A DNA stretch of 26,406 nucleotides, taken from positions 1-26,406 of the forward strand of contig CALFMN010000088.1 of assembly GCA_937879875.1 (NCBI GenBank), in the 5' to 3' direction. This document shows, in pieces, positions 14,974-22,944 of this stretch. This stretch comes from an uncultured Chloroflexota bacterium. GTDB taxonomy: Bacteria > Chloroflexota > Dehalococcoidia > CAUJGQ01. Under the pieces are notes generated by a model that saw only the letters and a program-made list of their open reading frames with translations, had not been told where the DNA came from and searched no databases. Both the position numbers and the translations under genes were made by a program. The number at the start of each line of letters is the position of its first letter. The first letter of the stretch is position 1.

Positions 14974-15040
14974 CGCAAACCGCTCCTATTTGCCCCCGCG
15001 CCCCGGAGATCGTTCGCTCCCGGCGCAACACTCCGGCAAG

Positions 15041-15069
15041 ATCGTAGCACGGCCCCACACGCGAATCAA
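15041..15069 (-). promoter_or_regulatory. promoter of tatA
   Basis: On the minus strand, TTGATT (15064-15069), a 17-nt spacer and TACGAT (15041-15046) match the sigma70 consensus at 4 of 6 positions each. The transcript would start about 60 nt before the ATG. Confidence 0.65.
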
Positions 15070-15156
15070 CGCGGCTGGCAAGCGTCGGCGGCCGCAGTCC
15101 CCGGCACCCGCCGTGCCTCTGAATTGAATACGCGGCGGATGGCCTGCGCGGTTCAC

Positions 15157-16167
15157 TTAGCCGCGCAGCCGCTGTATGACGCCCGTCACACGCTCTGGAA
15201 AGTCGCGCTTCCAGGTCAGCGGCTGCGGGATCACATGCCAGAGCCGCGGGAAGCCGTCCCGCACGCGTCGCAGCCCCTCTGCAACCGCGGCGGCATCGCC
15301 CGCGAGCGCGAACCAGCGCGCGACTTCGGGCTGCACAAACGACGTCAGTTCGGCGGCCGCGGGCAGATCTTCCGCGTGCACGATGTCGGGGTAGACCTGC
15401 GCCGCCAGCTCGTGGATCGGCGGGCCGTTCCAGGCGAATCCGGGCCGCTGCCAGGTCTGTGCGGCAAGCTCATAGAAGCCGGCGGCAACTACGCACGCCT
15501 GCGCCGCGGCCCAGCCCGGATCGTCCTCGATCAGCGTGTGTACGATCGCGCCGAAGCGCAGGCCCGCGGGGTCGCGCCCCGCATCGCGAGCGCCCGCCTC
15601 GGCTGCGTCGGCCAGCGCATTGAGGTTGGCAGGATGCAGACCGCAGCGCAGCACGATCACATCCGCCGCGGCGCCCGCGGCCTGCGCCGCGCGCGGGCCG
15701 CTGGCCGCGCCCCAGATCTCGGCCTTGCCCGGCGTGCCCAGCCGCCGCGCCGGCAGCCGCGAACCGAGGTCAGGCGCTTCGCCTTCGAGCAGGCGGCGCA
15801 CGAGCTGCAGCGCCTCGCGCACTTCGGCGACTTTCGCCGGCCGCTCGCCGATCGTCGACACGGCGGTATCGCCGGCGCCGATGCCCACCGCCGCCCGACC
15901 GGGACCGATCACGCCCAGTGTCGCGGCGGCGCTGGCGAGCGTCACCGGATGGCGGGTGATCGGATTGGCGAGCAGCGGGCCGGAGTGCAGCCGCTCGGTG
16001 GCCTGCAGCGTGAGCGCGGCCAGAATGAAGGCGTCCGGCCGGCGCAGGTGGGAGTCGGGAAACCAGGCATAGTCGAAGCCCAGCGCTTCCTCGCGGCGGA
16101 CCGTGTCGGTCAACTGTTTGACCGAGCCGAACGGCCGCCGGTTGAGGCCGAAGGTCAGATCGTTCAC
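15157..16167 (-). CDS. luciferase-like (F420-dependent type) oxidoreductase
   Basis: I chose GTG at 16167, with GGAGG 8 nt upstream, giving 336 aa. The frame extends 36 codons further, but those residues lie outside the fold. The sequence opens with LTFGLNRRPFGSVKQL and LGFDYAWFPDSH, then LLANPITRHPVTLASAAATLGVIGPGRAAVGIGAG. These are signatures of the bacterial luciferase-like TIM barrel, in the branch of F420-dependent 5,10-methylene-tetrahydromethanopterin reductase-like enzymes. The middle carries EIWGAASGPRAAQAAGAAAD, the usual cofactor-proximal segment. The cofactor F420 is inferred from the family and not shown; FMN is the alternative. The substrate is unknown. Confidence 0.88.
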   Translation of the reverse strand: MNDLTFGLNRRPFGSVKQLTDTVRREEALGFDYAWFPDSHLRRPDAFILAALTLQATERLHSGPLLANPITRHPVTLASAAATLGVIGPGRAAVGIGAGDTAVSTIGERPAKVAEVREALQLVRRLLEGEAPDLGSRLPARRLGTPGKAEIWGAASGPRAAQAAGAAADVIVLRCGLHPANLNALADAAEAGARDAGRDPAGLRFGAIVHTLIEDDPGWAAAQACVVAAGFYELAAQTWQRPGFAWNGPPIHELAAQVYPDIVHAEDLPAAAELTSFVQPEVARWFALAGDAAAVAEGLRRVRDGFPRLWHVIPQPLTWKRDFPERVTGVIQRLRG

Positions 16168-16369
16168 CGAATCGCCCTCCGGGGCCAGCCTCTCAAGGCC
16201 GGCCGGGTGCAGCATACGGCCCACGCGGCTCGTGGGGAACGGCGCGGCGTCCGGCCCGGCGTGAACTGCACACATCCGATGGCGTACACCACTCGCAAAG
16301 GGAGGGAGAGCGTCCGCCGCGGAAGCACGCTACGCTGAAGCCAGCACCCCGCCCCAGCGCGGAGTACGC

Positions 16370-17641
16370 GTGCTACGCGACGCCATCGCCATCGGCCTCT
16401 TCGCGATCACGATCGCCGCGGTGCTGGTCCGGCCGTACGGCCTGCCCGAGGCCGCAACCGCCGTGCTGGGTGCGTTGCTGGCCGTCGCACTGGGCACCGT
16501 GTCTGTTGCCGCTGCCTGGCGCGCGGTCGCCGCGCAGTGGAATGTGCTGCTCTTCTTCGTCGGGCTGCTGCTGGTTTGCCGCGCGGCGGAGGCGGCCGGC
16601 GTCTTCACCTGGACAGCGCTGGCGGCCGCGCGGCGGGCTCGCGGCAGTTGCAACCGACTGTTCGTGAACGTTTGTCTTGCCGGCGTGCTGCTGACAGCCC
16701 TGCTCTCGAACGACGCCACCGCGCTGCTGCTGACCACGACGGTGGTGGCGCTCACGCAGGCCGTCGACGTGCCGCCCCTGCCCTTCGCGCTGGCCTGCGC
16801 CTTCATCGCCAACAGCGCCTCGCTGACGCTGCCGGTCAGTAATCCGCTCAACGTGCTGGTGCTGGGCACCGGCGGCGTGCGGCTGCACACCTACCTGCTG
16901 CACATGCTGGCGGCGAGCGTGATCGTGATCACCCTCACGATCGGCGTGCTCTGGCTCAGCTTTCGCACGCGGCTGCGCGGCGGCTTTGACACAGCAAAGC
17001 TGCCTGCACCGGCTCAGGCGATCGGGAACGTCCTCTTCTTCCGCGTCACGCTCGCGGGGCTGACGGCGCTTGCGGTCGCCTACGTCGCCGCCTCGCTGGC
17101 GGGCTGGCCGGTCAGTCTGCCCGTCGTCGCGGCGGGCGTCGCGCTGGCGGCCTGCGCCCTGCTGCTGGGCCGCGTGCCGGCCCGCGGCTTCGCTCGGGCG
17201 CCGTGGGAGATCGTGCCCTTCGTCGCCGGGCTGCTGGTGCTGGTGCGCGCCCTTGAGCGCACCGGGCTGACCGGGCAACTCGCCAGCGGTCTGCTCAGCC
17301 TCGATCGGCACGGTCCGGCCGCTGGCGTGCTCGGCGCCACCGTGATCAGCGCGGCCGGCGCGAACGTGATCAACAACCTGCCGATGGGCGCGGTCATGCT
17401 CGCGGCGCTGCGCGCGGCCGGCGCCGGCCATCCCGCGCTGCTGTACGGCACGCTGCTGGGCAGCGACGCCGGCCCAAACCTCACCGTGCTCGGCTCGCTC
17501 TCATCGATGCTGTGGCTGCTGCTGCTGCGCCGGCGCGGCGTGCAGGTCAGCGCCCGCGACTTCACCCGCTGGGGTCTCGTGATCACGCCCTTGCTGCTGA
17601 TCGGAGGCTGGCTCGCCATAGCCGTCAGCTTCCGGCTCTAA
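16370..17641 (+). CDS. ArsB/SLC13-type anion permease
   Basis: This 423-aa integral membrane protein has about 11-12 hydrophobic helices. It starts at GTG with GGAG 5 nt upstream. Two related halves each carry a re-entrant-type signature: ALLSNDATALLLTTTVVALT in the first half, and GANVINNLPMGAVML with SDAGPNLTVLGSLSSMLWL in the second. These are hallmarks of the ion-transporter superfamily that includes ArsB arsenite efflux pumps. The ASLTLPVSNPLNVLVLG segment also fits ArsB/ArsY-like members. No arsR, arsA or arsC lies nearby, so arsenite is only one possible substrate. Other anions or organic acids (SLC13/DASS) cannot be excluded. It is divergent from the luciferase-like gene. Confidence 0.85.
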   Translation: MLRDAIAIGLFAITIAAVLVRPYGLPEAATAVLGALLAVALGTVSVAAAWRAVAAQWNVLLFFVGLLLVCRAAEAAGVFTWTALAAARRARGSCNRLFVNVCLAGVLLTALLSNDATALLLTTTVVALTQAVDVPPLPFALACAFIANSASLTLPVSNPLNVLVLGTGGVRLHTYLLHMLAASVIVITLTIGVLWLSFRTRLRGGFDTAKLPAPAQAIGNVLFFRVTLAGLTALAVAYVAASLAGWPVSLPVVAAGVALAACALLLGRVPARGFARAPWEIVPFVAGLLVLVRALERTGLTGQLASGLLSLDRHGPAAGVLGATVISAAGANVINNLPMGAVMLAALRAAGAGHPALLYGTLLGSDAGPNLTVLGSLSSMLWLLLLRRRGVQVSARDFTRWGLVITPLLLIGGWLAIAVSFRL

Positions 17642-17756
17642 GCTGCGATTCGCTGCTTGCCGATCGCAGACCCTGCGCATACGGTGGAAGTCGAGCAATT
17701 CAGTTAATCGAAGACACTTCCATCTGTATCGGCGAGCGCACTGCCCGGAGGCGGCC

Positions 17757-19058
17757 ATGACCAGCACGGCAAACCGGATCGATCAATCGCAAACCCCCGC
17801 GCCGGCGCTGCACGGCGAGGCGTTGCCGGCGGGCGCGGCCGAAGCGATCGCGGCCGCGCTGCGCTTCCCGCTCTACGACGCCATCCTCTCGCGCCGCGCC
17901 CGCCGTTTCGCCGTGGGCGCCGAGCTGCCGGGCGGGCCGACCGCCTGGCGTTCCGCCCAGCCGCCGCTGCCGCTCACGCCAGTGGAGCAGGATCTGCTCG
18001 CCGCGGCGGGCACCGGTCTTTCCGGCTTGCAGCTCGGCGACTGGTCGTACGCCGACCAGAGCGGCCAGCCCACCGGCGGCAACGCCCTGGCCGCCTTCGC
18101 CGGCCGCACTGGCGCCTCGCCCTGCGGCATACAGGCCGCGCAACTCTTCATGACAGACGACGAGCAAACGTCGCTGATCGCCGTGCGGCGGCATGTGCCG
18201 TCGCGTGGGCAGGCGGACGCGTTGGCCTGCGCCGTCGACGGCGTGCGGCGGCATCGCATCCGCGTGCTTGACCGGCGCGTGGAGATCCCGCGCCAGGCGC
18301 CGATCATGCCCGCGTTCAATCATTGGGACGTGAACGTGCCGGGCAGCACGGTGTTCATGCCCGTCTCGGACCTGACGCGCGGGCTGGTCAACAACCTGCT
18401 GATGTATTTGGATGACCCGCACAACTATTACATCGTGGACAGCCGCAGCGGCGAGGAGCCGCTCAAGGGCTTCACCTGGCTCAACCGCGAACGCCCGCTT
18501 GACCTGGCCGAGATGGAGCGCGGCGTCTTCACCGATCTCGTCGGCGTCGAGCCAGCGCTGATGGGTGAGAACATCTATCTGGCCTTGCAGGCGATCGGGC
18601 TGGGTGGCTGGCTCTTCTCCGCGCCGCGCGCGGCCGCGCTGCTCGGCGCACTCGGCTTCCGCTTCGAGCAGGGCCGGCCGCTCGGTCTGGACGGCGTCTT
18701 CGAGCCGCTCGTCGCGCCGTACGTGAGTGGGCCAGACGAGGCTGTACAGGCGATCCTGGACGAGAAGTGGGGCGAGGGCGGCGCCTACGCCGGCGCGGAG
18801 ACGCCGTTCGCGGCGCGCCTCTCCGTGGACCACCAGATTCCGCGCACCAGCGGCCGGGCGGTCGAAGCGGCAACGACGCTCTACGCCTACTGCATCAGGC
18901 AGTACGGCCACTTCCCGGCGACGATTCCGCCCGTCGCGCCCGGCGTCTGGGTGCAGGCGCACCATTTGGAGACGGCCTTCTACGACCACTACTACGGCCC
19001 CAGCTCCTATCCAGCGACGGTGAAGAATCACAAGGCGGTCTGGCACCCGGCACATTGA
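17757..19058 (+). CDS. nitroreductase-superfamily-like protein of unknown function
   Basis: This 433-aa protein has GGAGG 5 nt before the ATG. It has no signal peptide or membrane helices. The segment LYDAILSRRARRFAVG (about 39-55) looks like the FMN-phosphate-binding start of nitroreductases. The segment ALMGENIYLALQAIGLGGWLFSAPR (about 265-290) resembles their conserved second FMN/dimer region. The rest, including MYLDDPHNYYIVDSRSG and a His/Tyr-rich C-terminus (HHLETAFYDHYYGPSSYP), is not familiar to me. I infer a flavin-dependent oxidoreductase fold with an enlarged insert, at modest confidence. The gene stands alone, with a convergent LuxR gene whose stop is only 6 nt away. Confidence 0.65.
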   Translation: MTSTANRIDQSQTPAPALHGEALPAGAAEAIAAALRFPLYDAILSRRARRFAVGAELPGGPTAWRSAQPPLPLTPVEQDLLAAAGTGLSGLQLGDWSYADQSGQPTGGNALAAFAGRTGASPCGIQAAQLFMTDDEQTSLIAVRRHVPSRGQADALACAVDGVRRHRIRVLDRRVEIPRQAPIMPAFNHWDVNVPGSTVFMPVSDLTRGLVNNLLMYLDDPHNYYIVDSRSGEEPLKGFTWLNRERPLDLAEMERGVFTDLVGVEPALMGENIYLALQAIGLGGWLFSAPRAAALLGALGFRFEQGRPLGLDGVFEPLVAPYVSGPDEAVQAILDEKWGEGGAYAGAETPFAARLSVDHQIPRTSGRAVEAATTLYAYCIRQYGHFPATIPPVAPGVWVQAHHLETAFYDHYYGPSSYPATVKNHKAVWHPAH

Positions 19059-19064
19059 GGTTAG

Positions 19065-20237
19065 TCAGGAACCCTGTGCAGTCCGGGAGAACCGCGCATC
19101 CTGCGTAGCCCGTTTGGTGAGGAACTGCCGGGATCCCGAGGGGTCCATCTTCATCGTGGGCGGGAAGTGATGGTCGAAGAAGATCCGTGCCGCCACCTCT
19201 CGCCGGCTACGGACAGACATCTTCTCGAAAATCGCCTTAAGATGGTCTTGGACGGTGAAGGGTGACAGGCTCAGGTGGCTCGCCATCTCGTTGGTCGACG
19301 CCCCGTGCAGCACCAGCTCGGTGATCTGCTGTTCCCGCTGGGACAGCCCGTACGCCTCAACGATGAGCGGGGCGATCTCGACGGGGCGGGCGGCCTCAAG
19401 GATGACGGCCGCGCGTCCGGGAAGCTCACCTTCAAGCATTGAGGCGTGCGCAAGGAGCCACCGGCCAGACCTCGTGCGGATCCTTGCGCTGGCGAGTCCC
19501 GCCTCTGGAGCCAGATCTCCTGCCGCGATGGCGCGTGCCCGGCCCGCCACATACACGATCGCCGGATGCGGGACGGCGTGGGAGCCTGGCCGGAGCGGGT
19601 CATCCAACTCCTGGATCCAGTGTTTCGCGTCGGGGCTGATGGCCTCGATGGACCCATCTTCGGCCAGAACGACCAGGCCGGGGCCATTGCTGACCGCCGT
19701 GCCCGTCGCGATCGTGGCCACGGTGAGCGAACGACGTAGCCCCGCGCCCAGCAGGCCCGACAGCGAATCGATGAACGCCGCTTCGTCGTGCTCGAAGTCC
19801 CGATTGCCACGCTCGCGGTAGAGGGCGCAGGCACCCCAGATGCTGGATTCAACCCGGAAAGCGGCCCGCAGCTCTGATTCCAGGCCGACGGGCTGCAGGA
19901 TGTCGCAGTACCGAGGGCTGCGTTCCGGGTGGCCAGCGGTCGCCTGGCTGAGGATGCCCACCGGCATTGTCGCGCGCGCCAGGAATCGTAGTTTGTTGAC
20001 ATCGTCGTCGACGAACTCATTCCTGCAAAAGGCGGGCACCAACTCCGGCGGGTAGTCGAAGAGGCCGCCGGTTACCAGAAGCGACGCCGGATCAACCGTC
20101 AGCCAGCAGGAGGCATCGAACGGTACGGCCTCCCGGAGCACCCGTCGTGCCTGACGAATGAACGCAAAGGGATCGAGCCCGTGGTGGCACAGTTGGTAGA
20201 TCTCCTGCTTGACCCATTGGGTCCGCTGGCGGTTCAT
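19065..20237 (-). CDS. GAF-like sensor / LuxR-type response regulator
   Basis: From ATG 20237 this gives 390 aa; an upstream ATG at 20339 would overlap the neighbour's control region. The N-terminal two-thirds is a sensory domain with GAF/autoinducer-like character (FDASCWLTVDPASLLVTGGLFDYP, AFRVESSIWGACALYRE). Residues of about 300-360 are a LuxR/GerE helix-turn-helix (LSQREQQITELVLHGASTNEMASHLSLSPFTVQDHL). No phosphoacceptor receiver is present. Such orphan GAF-LuxR proteins usually regulate a divergent neighbour, here the AhpD-like gene, with starts 114 bp apart. Base composition is visibly lower in GC than the surroundings, suggesting horizontal acquisition together with that neighbour. 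Confidence 0.85.
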   Translation of the reverse strand: MNRQRTQWVKQEIYQLCHHGLDPFAFIRQARRVLREAVPFDASCWLTVDPASLLVTGGLFDYPPELVPAFCRNEFVDDDVNKLRFLARATMPVGILSQATAGHPERSPRYCDILQPVGLESELRAAFRVESSIWGACALYRERGNRDFEHDEAAFIDSLSGLLGAGLRRSLTVATIATGTAVSNGPGLVVLAEDGSIEAISPDAKHWIQELDDPLRPGSHAVPHPAIVYVAGRARAIAAGDLAPEAGLASARIRTRSGRWLLAHASMLEGELPGRAAVILEAARPVEIAPLIVEAYGLSQREQQITELVLHGASTNEMASHLSLSPFTVQDHLKAIFEKMSVRSRREVAARIFFDHHFPPTMKMDPSGSRQFLTKRATQDARFSRTAQGS

Positions 20238-20351
20238 CGTCCACCCATCCTGCAAGCTGGTCCAACAGCAAAAGTCCCCCGATTTCTGGGATTGACGACG
20301 GTATCTACCTGCCGCAGCCTGTTGCTGTTCTGATCGCAAGGAGTGCCCAAG

Positions 20352-20960
20352 ATGGCTCGGATTCCGGTGGTCAGGGAGGACGATCCTGCGACATCACCCG
20401 AGGCGCGGGAGTTCTTGAGCCGGGTGGAAGGCGGCCTCGGTGAGGTGTTCAACTCCGTGCGCCTGCTCGCCAACCATCCCCAGCAGGCAAATGCCCTGAT
20501 CGACTTTGTGCGATCCGTGCGCCACCACAATAGCCTCGGTCCCACGCTCACGGAACTCGCCTATACGACGGCATCCGCCGTCAACCGATGCCACTATTGA
20601 GTCCCGCATCATGTGATGCTCGGTCGGGGCATCGGCATCAGCGACGAGAAGTTGCTGCACCTTGGCGACGACCCGCTCCCCGACGGTGTGTACAGCGAGG
20701 CCGAGGCGGCGATCGTTCGCTACGCCCAGAAGGCGACGAAGACGCTCAGCATCGACGACGCCACCTACGAGGCTTTGGCCACGTACTTCTCCGTCCAGCA
20801 GATGATCGAGATCTGCCTCAATGTCGGCCTCGCTCAGATCACCAACCGATTCAACGCCACCTTTTTGCCCGAGGTCGATACCTACATTCTAGAGGCCAAC
20901 GAGCAAGCAGATCACGTAGCGGGAGCCTGCCCGATCCCGTATCCGCCAATGCCCGTGTAG
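20352..20960 (+). CDS. AhpD/CMD-family protein with in-frame TGA at the redox cysteine (candidate selenoprotein)
   Basis: AAGGAG lies 8 nt before the ATG at 20352. Reading TGA 20598-20600 as a residue gives 202 aa; otherwise the frame is open to 20960. The sequence is carboxymuconolactone decarboxylase-like: LTELAYTTASAVNRCHY, then TGA, then VPHHVMLGRGIG. The family has a CxxC here, and AhpD uses Glu118, Cys130, Cys133 and His137. In this protein Glu68, Cys80, the TGA codon (83) and His87 have exactly the same spacing (12, 3, 4). So TGA stands precisely at the second redox cysteine. A SECIS-like hairpin follows. AhpD-type proteins reduce peroxiredoxins or act as thiol peroxidases. Alternatives are a TGC/TGT to TGA nonsense mutation or a sequencing error. 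It is divergent from the LuxR gene. Confidence 0.75.
20598..20600 (+). other. in-frame TGA, candidate selenocysteine codon
   Basis: The only stop in an otherwise open 203-codon frame sits at codon 83, in the context Cys-His-Tyr-TGA-Val-Pro-His-His. A single-base change from a cysteine codon would produce it. The following 120 codons keep family-like sequence with no further stops or frameshifts. Confidence 0.6.
20614..20634 (+). promoter_or_regulatory. SECIS-like hairpin downstream of the TGA
   Basis: Stem GATGCTC (20615-20621) pairs with GGGCATC (20627-20633), with one T-G wobble and one extra wobble at the base (20614/20634). The 5-nt loop is GGTCG. The loop begins after 21 nt from the TGA. 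Bacterial SECIS elements have G-rich apical loops (GGUC in E. coli fdhF) at a comparable distance. A competing hairpin, GCATC-ATGT-GATGC (20606-20619), uses some of the same bases. Confidence 0.5.
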
Positions 20961-21155
20961 TTGATTCTGAGGCGCCCGCTGCCCGTAGAGCCGCCGGTGA
21001 ACCTCAAATCAGGCGGAAATCAAGCGCTGGCTCGGGCATGGCACAGCGAGCCTGATCTGCCCCTTCCCAGGAGCACCCTCTCGGAACCGGCTCACCATCA
21101 CGGTAGTCGATGCAGCAGTGGCACGGGCCAGGGACCGGTGAATGAGCCGGCCTGA
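20961..21155. other. non-coding junction region
   Basis: There is no credible gene here. GCCTGATC(T/A)G occurs as a direct repeat at 21050-21059 and 21150-21159; the second copy contains the premature stop of the truncated methyltransferase. ATCAGGC...GCCTGAT also forms an inverted repeat around 21008-21056. This looks like a recombination scar between the AhpD-like gene and the methyltransferase remnant. Confidence 0.5.
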
Positions 21156-21548
21156 TCAGATCAGTACCCGTTCAGTGCGGCACACATCAAAGCTCGCCGC
21201 GGGGAACCTCAACGCTTGCGCATCGCCGACTTCGAAGGACGCCGCCACCTGCAGCGCCTGCGCCCGGCGCCTGGCCTCGGCAACCATAACCTCGCTGGCG
21301 TCGAGGCCAACGAGCTCGCCGCCCGGGCCGACCAGCTCCGCCATCTCCAGCATGTCGATGCCCGGCCCGCAGCCGACATCCAGCACCCGGTCGCCCGGCC
21401 GCACGGCGAGCCGTTCCAGCATGAGGGCCCTGCTCGACCGGATCGCCGGGAGCTTGTGTCCCTCATCCATAAAGCGCACGAAAAAGTCAGGGTCGCGGCT
21501 GTGATCCACCTGTGTAAAGAAGGCCGTCGCCTCGTGCTCGCTTGCCAT
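21156..21548 (-). pseudogene. SAM-dependent methyltransferase, 3'-truncated
   Basis: The ATG at 21548 has GAGGG close upstream. The 130 residues cover only the first half of a class I (UbiE/Methyltransf_11-type) methyltransferase. Motif I VLDVGCGPG is at 55-63, the acidic motif II GLDAS at 81-85, Asp109 of motif III is in EVGDAQAL, and the FDVCRTERVL strand is at 120-129. Full-length relatives have about 250-270 aa and continue with an arginine-rich helix and C-terminal strands; these are absent. Sequence beyond the stop does not resume the family in any frame I tried. The break falls in a short direct repeat. The stump could still bind SAM but would lack the substrate cap. Confidence 0.8.
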
Positions 21549-21662
21549 CGCCCGCCCTCGCCATCCCCTGGCCCGCGCTGGAAACCGGCCGCAACGCACC
21601 GCGCGGTCAGCTTACCACGGCAGGAGGCCCGCCCGCACCGCGGAGCGCACGTGCTGTTCCAT

Positions 21663-21676
21663 TCACCGGCCGGTGA
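21663..21676. repeat. perfect 14-bp palindrome
   Basis: TCACCGGCCGGTGA lies in the gap between the PdxA-type gene and the methyltransferase remnant, about 115 bp upstream of the latter. It may be a regulator site. The sequence CATTCACCGG that contains its left half recurs inverted near 21135-21144, on the other side of the remnant. Confidence 0.4.
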
Positions 21677-21777
21677 GACAGGGGGTGGGCCTGCGTTTCT
21701 GCGCCTGGGCGGCAGCCGTGCCCCAATCTCTCGACCCGCACCGAACAGATCGCGGACAGCTCCGCCCGGCTGAACCG

Positions 21778-22815
21778 TCAGACCTGCGCCTGCTGTCGCT
21801 CCTTCGTTTCCCGGAAGAGGCGCGCGTATTCGGCGCCGACGCGCACGGCCTCGGCCATGCTTACCCAGCTCGCCTTGCCCGTGCCGGCGATGTCGAAGGC
21901 GGTGCCGTGGTCCACGCTGGCGCGCACGAAGGGCAGACCGGTCGTGATCGCGATCGTCTTCTCGAAGTCGATGCTCTTGGCGGCGATGTGGCCCTGGTCG
22001 TGGAAGAGCGAGAGCACCGCGTCGGCGCCGCCCAGCTTCGCCATGTGGAAGACTGAATCGGCGGAGTACGGTCCGCTGGCGTTGATGCCGCGCGCCCGCG
22101 CCTCATCCACCGCCGGGCGCAGCTCGCGCTCCTCCGTGTCGCCGAACATGCCGCCCTCACCGTTGTGCGGGTTCAGCGCCGCCAGCGCGATGCGCGGATT
22201 CTCAAGACCGTACGACTTCAACGCCTCGTCGGCGTTGACCAGGTTCTCCAGCACCAGATCCCTGGCGATCTGGTCGACGGCAGTGCGCAGCGAGACGTGG
22301 CGCGTGGCGAAGAAGATGCGCAGCGGGCCGACGGTGAACATCGTCATCGGGTTCGGGCTGTGCGTCAGATCGGCGTACATCGCCGTGTGATCGAGATAGG
22401 GCACGCCGCCATCGCGCAGCGCCTCTTTATTGATCGGCGCGGTCGCCACGGCGTCGACCGTACCGGCAAGCGCCAGCTCGATGCTCTTGCGGATGAAGCC
22501 GTACGCCGCCTGCCCGCAGGCGCCCTGGATCTGGCCCATCTGCATCGCGCCCAGATCGACGTTCGCCAGATCGAGGATCGAGACCACGCCGGGTTCGAAC
22601 CTGGCGTCCGCAGGCGACGCCACCGCGTGCAGCTTCAGCTCCACGCCCATAAAGCGCGCTGCCTGGCGCAGCACGCCGGCGTCGCCCAGCACCAGCGGCT
22701 GGCAAACCTCGTCGAGCCGGCCGTGTGCCAGCGCACCCGCCGTGACCTCCGGCCCGATGCCCGCCGGATCGCCGATCGTGATCGCGATGATCGGCCGTGC
22801 ATGCTCGTCCGCCAT
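21778..22815 (-). CDS. PdxA/PdxA2-family phosphohydroxythreonate dehydrogenase
   Basis: The ATG at 22815 has GGAGG 7 nt upstream and gives 345 aa, the family length; the longer open frame to 23322 has no support. Family landmarks are GDPAGIGPE (15-23), TAPINKEAL (125-133), LDHTAMYADLTH with metal-ligand His143, and NPHNGEGGMFGDTE (215-228) with His217. HDQGH is at 272-276. Biosynthetic PdxA has HDQGLPxLK. HDQGHI followed by GLPFVRASVDHGTAFDIAGTG is closer to PdxA2-type 4-phospho-D-threonate/D-erythronate dehydrogenases that oxidise and decarboxylate sugar acids. I therefore favour a catabolic PdxA2-type enzyme, but vitamin B6 synthesis is not excluded. No pdxJ or threonate kinase gene is nearby. 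Confidence 0.9.
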   Translation of the reverse strand: MADEHARPIIAITIGDPAGIGPEVTAGALAHGRLDEVCQPLVLGDAGVLRQAARFMGVELKLHAVASPADARFEPGVVSILDLANVDLGAMQMGQIQGACGQAAYGFIRKSIELALAGTVDAVATAPINKEALRDGGVPYLDHTAMYADLTHSPNPMTMFTVGPLRIFFATRHVSLRTAVDQIARDLVLENLVNADEALKSYGLENPRIALAALNPHNGEGGMFGDTEERELRPAVDEARARGINASGPYSADSVFHMAKLGGADAVLSLFHDQGHIAAKSIDFEKTIAITTGLPFVRASVDHGTAFDIAGTGKASWVSMAEAVRVGAEYARLFRETKERQQAQV

Positions 22816-22944
22816 GCTTGCGCCTCCGTTGCTGCTTCGCTTCGCGCCTTGCATTGTGGCACAGGCGGAGCCGGACGGGAGCGCGTCCGCCTGCCGGGCG
22901 CTACGATGTCGGCGCACCAGAATAGGCTCAGGACAAGGAGCGAC

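Noticed and set aside
14392..16338. 648-codon plus-strand frame opposite tatA and the luciferase-like gene
   Set aside because: Covers two confident genes and a promoter; translation is Arg/Gly/Ala-rich with no motifs.
20606..20619. Hairpin GCATC-ATGT-GATGC right after the TGA, as the SECIS
   Set aside because: Loop lacks the G-rich GGU character and lies too close to the TGA; kept only as a competitor of the better hairpin.
20613..20960. Downstream half of the AhpD-like gene as an independent 115-aa protein
   Set aside because: The ATG at 20613 has no ribosome site, and the frame is the exact continuation of the upstream half, so one gene across the TGA is the better reading.
22902..22907. 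TACGAT as a plus-strand -10 for the CoA-transferase remnant
   Set aside because: No -35 hexamer at acceptable spacing; could be chance.
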